From: JAGXFP01 sp039714535
Lineage (GTDB): Bacteria > Desulfobacterota > Desulfobulbia > Desulfobulbales > JAGXFP01
Direction: 5' to 3'
Assembly: GCA_039714535.1 (NCBI GenBank)
Contig: JBDLJC010000067.1
Span: 1 to 15,165 of the forward strand
Length of the DNA stretch: 15,165 bases
A program made the position numbers and the translations under genes. The notes beneath the pieces were generated by a model. It saw only the letters and a list, made by a program, of their open reading frames with translations. It was not told where the DNA came from and made no database searches. Numbering within the stretch: position 1 is the first letter of the stretch; every line of letters starts with the position of its first letter. Positions 8,578 through 15,165 of the stretch are shown here, piece by piece.

Positions 8578-9420
8578 ATGACCCCGCCATCCCAAAGCCC
8601 AATAGATGCCGATTCACCCGCCGATCATGTGCAAGTGATGGGCATTCTCAATGTCACCCCTGATTCATTTTCCGATGGCGGCCGCTTTGTTTCAGAGACC
8701 GCAATCATCGCCCAGGTCGGGAACATGATTGATAATGGCGCGGATATCATCGATATCGGCGGCGAATCCAGTCGCCCCTTTGCCAAGCCCGTTACCCTCG
8801 AGGAAGAAACAGCCAGGGTCCTGCCAACTATTGTGGCCATCCGCAAAGAATTCTCAATCCCCATCTCAATTGACACCACCAAGGCAGCAGTTGCCCGACA
8901 GGCCCTTCAGGCCGGGGCCAACATAGTCAATGACATCAGTGCCTTAAGGGCCGACCCGAAGATGGGCGATCTAATCCTTGAGTCAGACAGCCCGGTGGTC
9001 TTGATGCATATGCAGGGGACACCCGGTAATATGCAAAAAGATCCGAAATACGCCGACGTAATCGGTGAGATCCACGATTTCCTCCAGGAAAGGATCGAGT
9101 GGACGCAATCCCTTGGTATAAACAAGGACAATATCATCGTTGACCCGGGCATCGGTTTCGGCAAAACCCTGGAACATAACCTTACCATCCTCAAACATCT
9201 CGACCAGTTCAAATCCCTGGGATGCCAAGTTCTATTGGGTCACTCCCGCAAAGCCTTTATCGGTAAAATACTCGGCTGCGAGGTCGACAACCGCGATACC
9301 GCCACCGCCATTGTCTCCGCCTTGAGTTGCCTGAAAAACATCGACATTATCCGGGTCCACGACGTGGACAAGACGGTCCAGGCCATCAAAATGGCAACGG
9401 CCATCGAGGCTGCGAAATGA
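8578..9420 (+). CDS. folP: Dihydropteroate synthase
   Basis: FolP condenses 6-hydroxymethyl-dihydropterin diphosphate with p-aminobenzoate to give dihydropteroate in cytoplasmic folate synthesis; it is the sulfonamide target. The TIM-barrel motifs are present in order: MGILNVTPDSFSDGG (21-35), GGESSRPF (61-68), NDIS (118-121), MHMQGTP (143-149), DPGIGFGK (189-196), HSRKAF (222-227) and RVHD (259-262). The second loop reads GESSRPF where GESTRPG is usual, a mild departure in a substrate loop. ATG 8578 is the only usual start codon between the upstream in-frame stop (8563-8565) and the conserved core, but it lacks a clear Shine-Dalgarno. The gene follows ftsH by 121 nt, an arrangement common in bacteria. 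Its TGA overlaps the ATG of the selenoprotein gene in an ATGA junction. Length, 280 aa, is typical. Confidence 0.96.
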   Translation: MTPPSQSPIDADSPADHVQVMGILNVTPDSFSDGGRFVSETAIIAQVGNMIDNGADIIDIGGESSRPFAKPVTLEEETARVLPTIVAIRKEFSIPISIDTTKAAVARQALQAGANIVNDISALRADPKMGDLILESDSPVVLMHMQGTPGNMQKDPKYADVIGEIHDFLQERIEWTQSLGINKDNIIVDPGIGFGKTLEHNLTILKHLDQFKSLGCQVLLGHSRKAFIGKILGCEVDNRDTATAIVSALSCLKNIDIIRVHDVDKTVQAIKMATAIEAAK

Positions 9421-9671
9421 AACTAATCTTCTACAAGTCAATCCTCTGACCGCGCTGCGCTCTGGTCGGTCTGACCCTGAAGAAAATCCTGGCTACGCAT
9501 CCCGATCTTGAGCTCGAAGCGGTGGAGGTTACCACCAGCCCGGCCCGAACCTGGCAAGCCGGTATCCGGATGATCCCGGCTCTTAGCTGCAAAGATCAGA
9601 TCTTAAGCGGCTTCACATTATCCAAAACAGAAATCAACTCTTTTCTTAAGAAGAATCTCACCAATTCCTAA
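9417..9671 (+). CDS. Selenocysteine-containing thioredoxin-fold protein (UPRC motif), UGA at 9447-9449 read as Sec
   Basis: With the in-frame UGA as codon 11 read as selenocysteine, this encodes 84 residues ending at TAA 9669-9671. The product begins MKLIFYKSIL-U-PRC. It fits a minimal thioredoxin/glutaredoxin fold: strand 2-8, active site U11-P-R-C14, helix 15-27, strand 31-39, Ile53-Pro54 as the cis-proline loop, strand 60-65 and helix 69-80. The Sec sits where the attacking Cys of CxxC redox proteins lies, so a thiol or selenol oxidoreductase role is inferred; the substrate is unknown. The start overlaps the folP stop (ATGA) and has GAGG at 9406-9409, 7 nt upstream, inside folP. A SECIS-like hairpin follows the UGA. 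Alternatives are a pseudogene with a nonsense mutation or chance. The 73 further open codons, the fold match and the hairpin argue against both. I infer that Cys-containing homologues (CPRC) exist. Confidence 0.85.
9450..9480 (+). promoter_or_regulatory. Bacterial SECIS element
   Basis: GGTC at 9464-9467 pairs with GACC at 9473-9476 around the five-base loop GGTCT at 9468-9472. A short outer pairing (TC 9461-9462 with GA 9479-9480) is possible below an internal loop. The loop starts 18 nt after the UGA. As I recall it, E. coli fdhF has the same GGUCU loop, whose G and U are read by SelB, at the same 18-nt distance. The element is inside the coding frame, as bacterial SECIS elements are. Confidence 0.8.
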
Positions 9672-9904
9672 ACATTCCAAACCACTTTTCACTCTCCCGT
9701 TAAAAACAATTTTTATGCGGATTTCTGTCCATATGGTATTGATATTCTGACCTGTTTGGATTAGTTTGATCCTCTTTGCGACCTGAGATAATCAGCTCGA
9801 TAGTTTTCGTATTGTTTTTTACTTTGTCATCCCTTAGACTTTTTGCAAGACCATCAGTTCTTACCAGTTAAAAAAATTAAAAACATTAACTGTCAACTAG
9901 CACT

Positions 9905-9911
9905 AGAAGGA
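9905..9911 (+). promoter_or_regulatory. Strong Shine-Dalgarno of the pyruvate oxidoreductase gene
   Basis: AGAAGGAGAAA precedes the ATG at 9919 with the AGGAG core about 7 nt upstream. The 247-nt spacer 9672-9918 before it is AT-rich, with an imperfect AT-rich hairpin near 9699-9722 and no well-spaced promoter that I can identify. This suggests a separate, well-translated transcript for the large gene. Confidence 0.7.
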
Positions 9912-9918
9912 GAAACAA

Positions 9919-12900
9919 ATGTCCCGAAAAATGGTAACCATCGACGGCAACCAGGCTTGTACCCACGTTGCCTACGCCACCAGTGAGGTAATCACCATTT
10001 ACCCCATCACCCCGTCTTCGCCGATGGCGGCCGAAGCCGACGCCAAGGCCACCGCTGGGCAGGAAAATATCTGGGGCTCGGTCCCTGCTGTCACCCAGAT
10101 GCAGTCAGAGGGCGGCGTGGCCGGTTCTCTGCACGGCTCACTGACCACCGGTTCGCTGTGCACGACCTTCACCGCTTCCCAGGGCCTGATGCTGATGCTG
10201 CCCAATATGTTCAAGATCGCCGGAGAACTCACCCCGACCGTCTTCCACATCACCGCCCGTTCTCTGGCCTACCAGGGTCTGTCCATCTTCGGCGACCACA
10301 GTGATGTCATGGCCGCCCGCCAGACCGGCTGGGCGATGCTCTGCTCCCAGAACGTTCAGGAATGCCAGGATATGGCGCTGATCTCCACCCAGGCCGCCTT
10401 GCAATCCCGCATTCCCTTCATGCATTTCTTCGACGGTTTCCGGACCTCCCATGAGATCCAGAAGGTCGAGCAGCTGACCGATGACGATATGCGGGACATG
10501 ATTGATGAAGATCTGATCACAGCGCACCGTGAGCGCGGTCTGACCCCGGATCGGCCCATGATGCGCGGCACCGCCCAAAACCCAGACGTCTATTTCACCG
10601 GCCGTGAGACGAGCAACAAATACTATAATGCTGTCCCAAACATCGTTCAGGAGACCATGGACAAATTCGCCGCCCTTACCGGCCGGCAATACAACCTGTT
10701 CGATTACCATGGCGCCCCGGATGCCGAAGAAATCATCATCATGATGGGTTCCGGCTCCGAAACCGTTGCTGCAACGGTTGATTACCTGGTAGCCCAGGGC
10801 AAGAAAGTTGGACTCATGATAGTTCGTCTTTTCCGTCCTTTTGATTGCAAAGCCATGGTTAACGCCATGCCAGCTTCAGTCAAGAAGATCACCGTACTCG
10901 ATCGGACCAAAGAGCCTGGAGCCGCTGGCCAACCTCTTTACCTTGATGTCAGAGTTGCGGTTGGTGAAGCTGTAGAATCTTCTAATAGAAACAGTCAGCC
11001 TCTGATCCTCAATGGTCGTTATGGCCTTGGATCTGCCGAGTTCACCCCGCCCATGGTTAAAGCAATATTCGACAACATGGCGGCCTGGGCTCCGAAGAAC
11101 CATTTCTGTGTTGGCCCTGATGACGATGTTGCCTTCACCAGCCTCGCTTATGACAACTCTTTCAACATTGAAGGAGACGATGTCTACCGCGCCATGTTTT
11201 ACGGTTTGGGTGCGGATGGCACCGTCGGTGCCAACAAAAACACCATTAAAATCATCGGTACCGAGACTGATAACAGTGCCCAGGGCTACTTTGTTTATGA
11301 CTCAAAGAAATCAGGCTCCATTACCACCAGCCATCTGCGCTTCGGTAAAAATCAGGTTGTTGCTCCATACTTGATCAACAAAGCCAATTTCATCGCCTGT
11401 CATAATTTCACCTTCCTTGATAAATATGACATGTTGACCAACCTCGAAGAGGGTGGCACCTTCCTGCTGACAACCACTTTCACCAAGGGACAGGTCTGGA
11501 AACAGCTGCCCAAGGCAGTCCAGCAGGATCTCATGGACAAGAAGGCCAAATTCTACATCATCGATGCAATTAAACTCGGTGAGGCCATCGGCCTTGGCGC
11601 TCGGATCAATATGATCATGCAGACTGCCTTCTTCCTGATCTCCGGCATCCTTACCAAGAAAGAGGCGATCAAGGCCATTAAGGACGCCATCAAAAAGACC
11701 TACGGCAAGAAAGGCGACAAGATCGTCAAAATGAACTACGACGCGGTTGATATTGCCGTAAGCAATATCGTTGAGGTCAAAGTTCCTAAAACAGCCGGAG
11801 GTCACGAGAAACCACCGGTCGTTCCTGCTGACGCTCCTGACTTCGTAAAAGAAGTAACGGCCAAGATGATCGAAGGCAAGGGTGAGCAGATCAAGGTTTC
11901 CCAGATGCCTGATGATGGAACCTGGCCAACTGCTACCACCCAGTACGAGAAACGTAATATCGCTGTTCACGTACCCGAGTGGATTTCCAAAAATTGTATC
12001 CAGTGCGGCCGCTGTTCCATGGTCTGCCCCCATGCTGCAATCCGAATGAAAATCAATAAAGCAGCTGACCTCAAGAAAGCCCCTAAAAGCTATAAAACTG
12101 CTGATGCAGTTGGTGCCCAGTTCAAGGGTCGTAAAACGTCCCTGCAGGTCTTCACCGAAGATTGCTGCGGTTGTACCCTCTGCGTGAATGTCTGCCCGGC
12201 CAAAACCAAGGCCCTGAAGATGATCACAAATAACGAGAAGCTTCGCGTTCAGGAAGGTGCCAACGTTAAATTCTTCCTTGGCCTGCCTGAAATCGATACC
12301 ACAGAGATCGATCCTTCAACCGTCAAAGGCAGCCAGTTGCTGCGACCGCTGTTCGAGTTCTCCGGTGCCTGCGCCGGTTGTGGTGAGACCCCTTATATCA
12401 AACTTGTTACCCAGATGTTCGGCGATAGAATGATGATTGCCAATGCTACCGGCTGTTCATCAATCTACGGCGGTAACCTGCCAACCACCCCTTACTGTCA
12501 ACGTGAGGATGGTCGCGGGCCCAGCTGGGCTAACTCACTGTTCGAAGACAACGCCGAGTTCGGCCTTGGTATGCGTAACACCGTCAGCAAGATGGCTTCC
12601 CAGGCGGTTGAGCTTCTCGATAAAGCAGTAGCCGATAAACTGATCACCAAGAAAGTAGCTAATGATCTGATCAAAGCCTCCCAGAAAACTCAAGACGAGA
12701 TCGAAACCCAACGTGGTCGGGTTGCTGATCTTAAAGATGCCTTGGCCGGTAGCGACAATGTTATCGCCAAACGTCTGCTGCCAGTAGCTGATTATCTGGT
12801 CAAGAAGTCGGTCTGGATCTTCGGTGGTGACGGTTGGGCCTACGATATCGGTTATGGTGGTCTTGATCATGTTCTGGCCTCCGGCGAGAACATCAACGTC

Positions 12901-13488
12901 ATGATCCTCGATACCGAGGTTTACTCCAATACCGGTGGTCAGATGTCCAAATCTACCCCGCGCGCTGCTACTGCTCAGTTTGCCGCTGGTGGTAAGAAGA
13001 TGCCCAAGAAAGATATCGGCATGATCTTCTCTACCTACGGTAATGTTTACGTAGCCAAGGTTTCACTTGGAGCTAATCCAGGCCAGGTAGCCAAGGCAGT
13101 TGCCGAGGCCGAAGCATATGACGGACCTTCACTGATCATCGCTTATTCTCACTGCATCAACCACGGCATCAATCTTGCTAACGGTCTGGAGCAGCAGAAA
13201 TTGGCGGTTGCCTCCGGTCACTGGCCGCTGTACCGCTATAACCCGGAACTGGAAGAGGCCGGCAAGAATCCGCTCCACATCGATTCCAAAGCACCGTCGA
13301 TTCCTTTTGCTGAATACGCCATGAATGAGAACCGCTACCGGATGCTGAAGATGATGAATCCGGAGCATGCGGACGAGCTGATGGCGATGTCCCAGAAAGA
13401 CGTCGAGAAAAGCTGGAGGTTCTTGGAAGGTCGGGCTGCAGCTCTGGAGCCCTGCAAGAGCGGTAGTTGCGGAAGCAAGAAGAAGTAG
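9919..13488 (+). CDS. nifJ: Pyruvate:ferredoxin (flavodoxin) oxidoreductase, single-chain
   Basis: This thiamine-diphosphate iron-sulfur enzyme interconverts pyruvate plus CoA with acetyl-CoA plus CO2, passing electrons to ferredoxin or flavodoxin in the cytoplasm. All subunit domains are fused in 1189 residues. The pyrimidine-binding domain comes first (YPITPSSPMAAEAD), then the transketolase C-terminal-like and gamma domains. A double [4Fe-4S] ferredoxin domain follows, with ligands C693/C696/C699/C703 and C749/C752/C755/C759. The diphosphate-binding domain has GDGWAYDIG from about 970 and SNTG at 1003-1006. The proximal-cluster cysteines appear in ACAGCGETPY, NATGCSS and YSHCINHG. The C-terminus ends CKSGSC plus a lysine-rich tail, with C1179 and C1184, and lacks a long Desulfovibrio africanus-type extension. 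The gene is monocistronic by its terminator and strong ribosome-binding site. The direction in vivo is not decided by sequence; por is an equally used symbol. Confidence 0.97.
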   Translation: MSRKMVTIDGNQACTHVAYATSEVITIYPITPSSPMAAEADAKATAGQENIWGSVPAVTQMQSEGGVAGSLHGSLTTGSLCTTFTASQGLMLMLPNMFKIAGELTPTVFHITARSLAYQGLSIFGDHSDVMAARQTGWAMLCSQNVQECQDMALISTQAALQSRIPFMHFFDGFRTSHEIQKVEQLTDDDMRDMIDEDLITAHRERGLTPDRPMMRGTAQNPDVYFTGRETSNKYYNAVPNIVQETMDKFAALTGRQYNLFDYHGAPDAEEIIIMMGSGSETVAATVDYLVAQGKKVGLMIVRLFRPFDCKAMVNAMPASVKKITVLDRTKEPGAAGQPLYLDVRVAVGEAVESSNRNSQPLILNGRYGLGSAEFTPPMVKAIFDNMAAWAPKNHFCVGPDDDVAFTSLAYDNSFNIEGDDVYRAMFYGLGADGTVGANKNTIKIIGTETDNSAQGYFVYDSKKSGSITTSHLRFGKNQVVAPYLINKANFIACHNFTFLDKYDMLTNLEEGGTFLLTTTFTKGQVWKQLPKAVQQDLMDKKAKFYIIDAIKLGEAIGLGARINMIMQTAFFLISGILTKKEAIKAIKDAIKKTYGKKGDKIVKMNYDAVDIAVSNIVEVKVPKTAGGHEKPPVVPADAPDFVKEVTAKMIEGKGEQIKVSQMPDDGTWPTATTQYEKRNIAVHVPEWISKNCIQCGRCSMVCPHAAIRMKINKAADLKKAPKSYKTADAVGAQFKGRKTSLQVFTEDCCGCTLCVNVCPAKTKALKMITNNEKLRVQEGANVKFFLGLPEIDTTEIDPSTVKGSQLLRPLFEFSGACAGCGETPYIKLVTQMFGDRMMIANATGCSSIYGGNLPTTPYCQREDGRGPSWANSLFEDNAEFGLGMRNTVSKMASQAVELLDKAVADKLITKKVANDLIKASQKTQDEIETQRGRVADLKDALAGSDNVIAKRLLPVADYLVKKSVWIFGGDGWAYDIGYGGLDHVLASGENINVMILDTEVYSNTGGQMSKSTPRAATAQFAAGGKKMPKKDIGMIFSTYGNVYVAKVSLGANPGQVAKAVAEAEAYDGPSLIIAYSHCINHGINLANGLEQQKLAVASGHWPLYRYNPELEEAGKNPLHIDSKAPSIPFAEYAMNENRYRMLKMMNPEHADELMAMSQKDVEKSWRFLEGRAAALEPCKSGSCGSKKK

Positions 13489-13514
13489 TTCGGCAGCAAA
13501 CCTAGTATTATCCG

Positions 13515-13549
13515 AAAGCCCGGGGCAATTTGCCCCGGGCTTTTTTTTT
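13515..13549 (+). terminator. Strong intrinsic terminator after nifJ
   Basis: AAAGCCCGGGGC at 13515-13526 pairs perfectly with GCCCCGGGCTTT at 13532-13543 around an AATTT loop, and a run of nine Ts covers 13541-13549. It begins 26 nt after the nifJ stop, so it should end that transcript cleanly. Confidence 0.95.
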
Positions 13550-13642
13550 GTAGTTTCTGCGTAATGTCCCAACAGGAGGGGCAACGTCCACATAACTGCT
13601 CATCAGCGCCGTTTCACTACTGCTCCAGATGTGTACGCCCAG

Positions 13643-13677
13643 CGGAGTCTCGCAGGCTCGCTACCTGCGAGACTCCG
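13643..13677. repeat. Perfect 14-bp inverted repeat, possible REP-like palindrome
   Basis: CGGAGTCTCGCAGG at 13643-13656 is perfectly complementary to CCTGCGAGACTCCG at 13664-13677, with a 7-nt loop CTCGCTA. No T tract follows, so it is not a standard terminator. It also lies about 100 nt beyond a complete one. GC-rich palindromes of this kind in intergenic space are typical of dispersed REP-like elements. A regulatory dyad for the downstream gene is the alternative. Only one copy is in this window. Confidence 0.65.
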
Positions 13678-13744
13678 GATGGGGTTCTGCTGAATAGTTT
13701 CGCTTCTGCAAAAATTTCCTGGCCTAATCACCTGCGGTTAAAGG

Positions 13745-13750
13745 TATAAT
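13745..13750 (+). promoter_or_regulatory. Candidate -10 box for the glpD-like gene
   Basis: A perfect TATAAT lies at 13745-13750. No good TTGACA-like -35 is present 16-18 nt upstream, so this would be a weak or activator-dependent promoter. If used, transcription would begin near 13757. That excludes the ATG at 13753 and supports the start at 13804. Confidence 0.35.
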
Positions 13751-13803
13751 GGATGGATAAATCAGTGGTGACGTTAACTTTCCAGCCAGGGCATGACCTA
13801 CAA

Positions 13804-14979
13804 ATGAATGATTATGACATAATTATTATCGGCGGGGGAATCCAAGGGGTTGGTTGCGCCCAGGCCGCTGCCGCAGCCGGCTATTCGGTCTGTATCCTAG
13901 AAAAGGATTTCTGGGGTGCGGCAACCTCCAGCCACTCCAGCAAACTGATCCATGGCGGCCTCCGCTATCTTGAGACCTACCAGTTTGGCCTGGTCCGCAC
14001 CTCACTGCATGAAAGACGCATTCTGTTAAAAATCGCCCCCCACCTGGTCCACCCCTTGCCGTTCTATATCCCGGTATACCGTAACAGCCGCCACCCGCCC
14101 TGGATGATCTTTAGCGGCCTGAGCCTCTACAGCCTGCTGGGCGAATTCGAACCCCTTGCCCGGTTCCGCTCGGTGCCCAAAACAGAATGGCCGCAGCTTG
14201 ACGGTCTCAAAACAACCGGCCTTAAAAAGGTCTACCAGTACTGGGACACCCAGACGGATGATCATCTCCTCACCCTGACCGTGGTCAAGTCCGCTGAAAA
14301 ACTGGGGGCAAAGCTCATGGAGTATGCCGTATTTCTCGGGGCCCGCGATAACGATGATCGTTACCGGATATCCTATACCCGACAAGGCAAGGAAAACGAA
14401 ATGAGCTGCCGCGTCCTGATCAATGCGGGCGGGCCTTGGGCGGCAAAACTACAGGAGCAGATCGGCGGCGCCCCCCCCGCCCCGCCCATTGAACTGGTCC
14501 AGGGATCCCACATCGAGCTAGCTGGCCGAATCAGCGAATCGATCTTCTATCTTGAATCACCCATTGACCGCCGAGCCATGTTTATCATGCCCTGGCATGA
14601 GAACACCCTGGTCGGCACCACCGAAACCGCTTTTAGCGGTGATCCGGCCTCAGCCAGGGCCAGCGACGAGGAGATTGATTACCTGCTTGCCGCCGTAAAA
14701 CATTATTTTCCGTTATACAAGTGCCGGGTGACAGACAGTTTTGCCGGCCTCCGGGTTCTGCCGAAGGGCCGGGCGGGCTTTTCTGCCAGGCCCCGTGACA
14801 CCATCGTCCAATACGACAACCTCCAGCACCCCCGACTTGTCAGCCTCTACGGCGGCAAACTTACAACCTACCGCGGCACAGCCGCCAAGATAATCGACCG
14901 GCTCGGCCGGACCCTAGGGAAACGGAGCGGACAGCTGGATACTGCGGAAATATTTCTATCACCGGCGGACAGCGCCTGA
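13804..14979 (+). CDS. Short GlpD-like FAD-dependent glycerol-3-phosphate dehydrogenase
   Basis: This FAD oxidoreductase of the DAO family closely resembles GlpD, which oxidises sn-glycerol-3-phosphate to dihydroxyacetone phosphate and passes electrons to quinone at the membrane. The dinucleotide motif GGGIQGVG lies at residues 10-17, the second-strand acidic residue in LEKDFW at 33, and the GlpD signature ATSSHSSKLIHGGLRYLE at 40-57. The C-terminal GGKLTTYR closes the FAD domain. At 391 aa it stops there and lacks the helical C-terminal domain of 500-560-aa GlpD proteins. This is either a natural short subfamily or a shortened gene. ATG 13804 is chosen because homology begins there and a TATAAT box lies at 13745-13750. 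ATG 13753, with AAGG 8 nt upstream, would add 17 residues. The next gene, 42 nt downstream, encodes an enzyme that produces its substrate. Confidence 0.85.
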   Translation: MNDYDIIIIGGGIQGVGCAQAAAAAGYSVCILEKDFWGAATSSHSSKLIHGGLRYLETYQFGLVRTSLHERRILLKIAPHLVHPLPFYIPVYRNSRHPPWMIFSGLSLYSLLGEFEPLARFRSVPKTEWPQLDGLKTTGLKKVYQYWDTQTDDHLLTLTVVKSAEKLGAKLMEYAVFLGARDNDDRYRISYTRQGKENEMSCRVLINAGGPWAAKLQEQIGGAPPAPPIELVQGSHIELAGRISESIFYLESPIDRRAMFIMPWHENTLVGTTETAFSGDPASARASDEEIDYLLAAVKHYFPLYKCRVTDSFAGLRVLPKGRAGFSARPRDTIVQYDNLQHPRLVSLYGGKLTTYRGTAAKIIDRLGRTLGKRSGQLDTAEIFLSPADSA

Positions 14980-15021
14980 TCCGGTCGGTTACCTAAAGAT
15001 ATCACAGACAAAAGATTATTA

Positions 15022-15165
15022 ATGGACAACGAATTGCTCGTCATAGGCCATCGCGGCGCCATGGGCTACGAACCGGAAAACACCCTCGCCTCTTTCCGGA
15101 AAGCCCTTGAACTCGGAGTGGACGGCATCGAGCTTGATGTCTATTTTATCGACGGCCACCTCCTG
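15022..15165 (+). CDS. Glycerophosphodiester phosphodiesterase, N-terminal part
   Basis: The first 48 residues of a GDPD-family TIM-barrel enzyme are present; the gene runs off the window. The family hydrolyses deacylated phospholipid diesters to sn-glycerol-3-phosphate and an alcohol. The diagnostic start is seen: GHRG with His10 and Arg11, then PENTLASF (18-25), then GIELDV with the metal-binding Glu37 and Asp39. The short N-terminus with no signal peptide suggests a cytoplasmic enzyme of the UgpQ type. The ATG at 15022 has only a weak purine-rich upstream stretch. It follows the GlpD-like gene by 42 nt, probably in one operon. The second catalytic His and the C-terminus are beyond the window. 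Confidence 0.92.
   Translation, partial: MDNELLVIGHRGAMGYEPENTLASFRKALELGVDGIELDVYFIDGHLL

Noticed and set aside
9699..9722. AT-rich hairpin after the selenoprotein gene as a terminator
   Set aside because: The stem is mostly A-T pairs with a bulge, and no T tract follows on the + strand.
13564..13749. 61-codon open frame between the nifJ terminator and the GlpD-like gene
   Set aside because: It runs through the perfect palindrome at 13643-13677, so its sequence is set by the repeat rather than by coding. It matches no known protein motif.
14977..15024. The TGA ending the GlpD-like gene is in frame with the GDPD start, so a Sec read-through fusion was considered
   Set aside because: No GGUCU-type hairpin follows, the 15 codons between are not protein-like, and both proteins have natural ends at this junction. 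Same-frame spacing occurs one time in three by chance.

Overview
The window reads as a chromosomal segment of an anaerobic bacterium, most likely a Desulfobulbales-like deltaproteobacterium (Desulfobacterota). The pointers are a single-chain pyruvate:ferredoxin oxidoreductase, an AmmeMemoRadiSam-type radical SAM enzyme, an FtsH with an MNTFYKNL-type N-terminus, moderately GC-rich codon use, and evidence for selenocysteine. The taxon is an inference from gene content and protein style. No tRNA, rRNA, CRISPR array, insertion sequence or phage gene was seen.

Layout, left to right. A possible minus-strand gene fragment lies at 1-75. Next come amrS (224-1243, TTG start), a 711-nt spacer with no convincing gene, carA-carB (1955-6340), and a spacer with a two-tier hairpin and T tracts. 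These are followed by ftsH (6600-8456, TTG start), folP (8578-9420), a short selenoprotein gene (9417-9671), and a large por/nifJ gene (9919-13488) with a strong intrinsic terminator. The right end holds a spacer with a perfect 14-bp inverted repeat and a TATAAT box, a short GlpD-like FAD dehydrogenase (13804-14979), and the 5' end of a glycerophosphodiester phosphodiesterase gene (from 15022, cut by the window). All confident genes are on the + strand.

The most notable item is the gene directly after folP. Read conventionally it is an 11-codon stub starting at an ATGA overlap with folP. Read through the UGA at 9447-9449 it is an 84-residue thioredoxin-fold protein with a Sec-Pro-Arg-Cys active site and an Ile-Pro cis-proline loop. 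A GGUC-GGUCU-GACC hairpin sits 18 nt after the UGA, which is the loop and spacing of the classical E. coli fdhF SECIS. Standard gene callers would miss it.

Functionally, carAB supplies carbamoyl phosphate for pyrimidines and arginine. FtsH does membrane-protein quality control. FolP makes dihydropteroate for folate. The pyruvate oxidoreductase links pyruvate and acetyl-CoA to low-potential electron carriers. The right-hand pair probably salvages phospholipid head groups: the phosphodiesterase releases glycerol-3-phosphate and the GlpD-like enzyme oxidises it.
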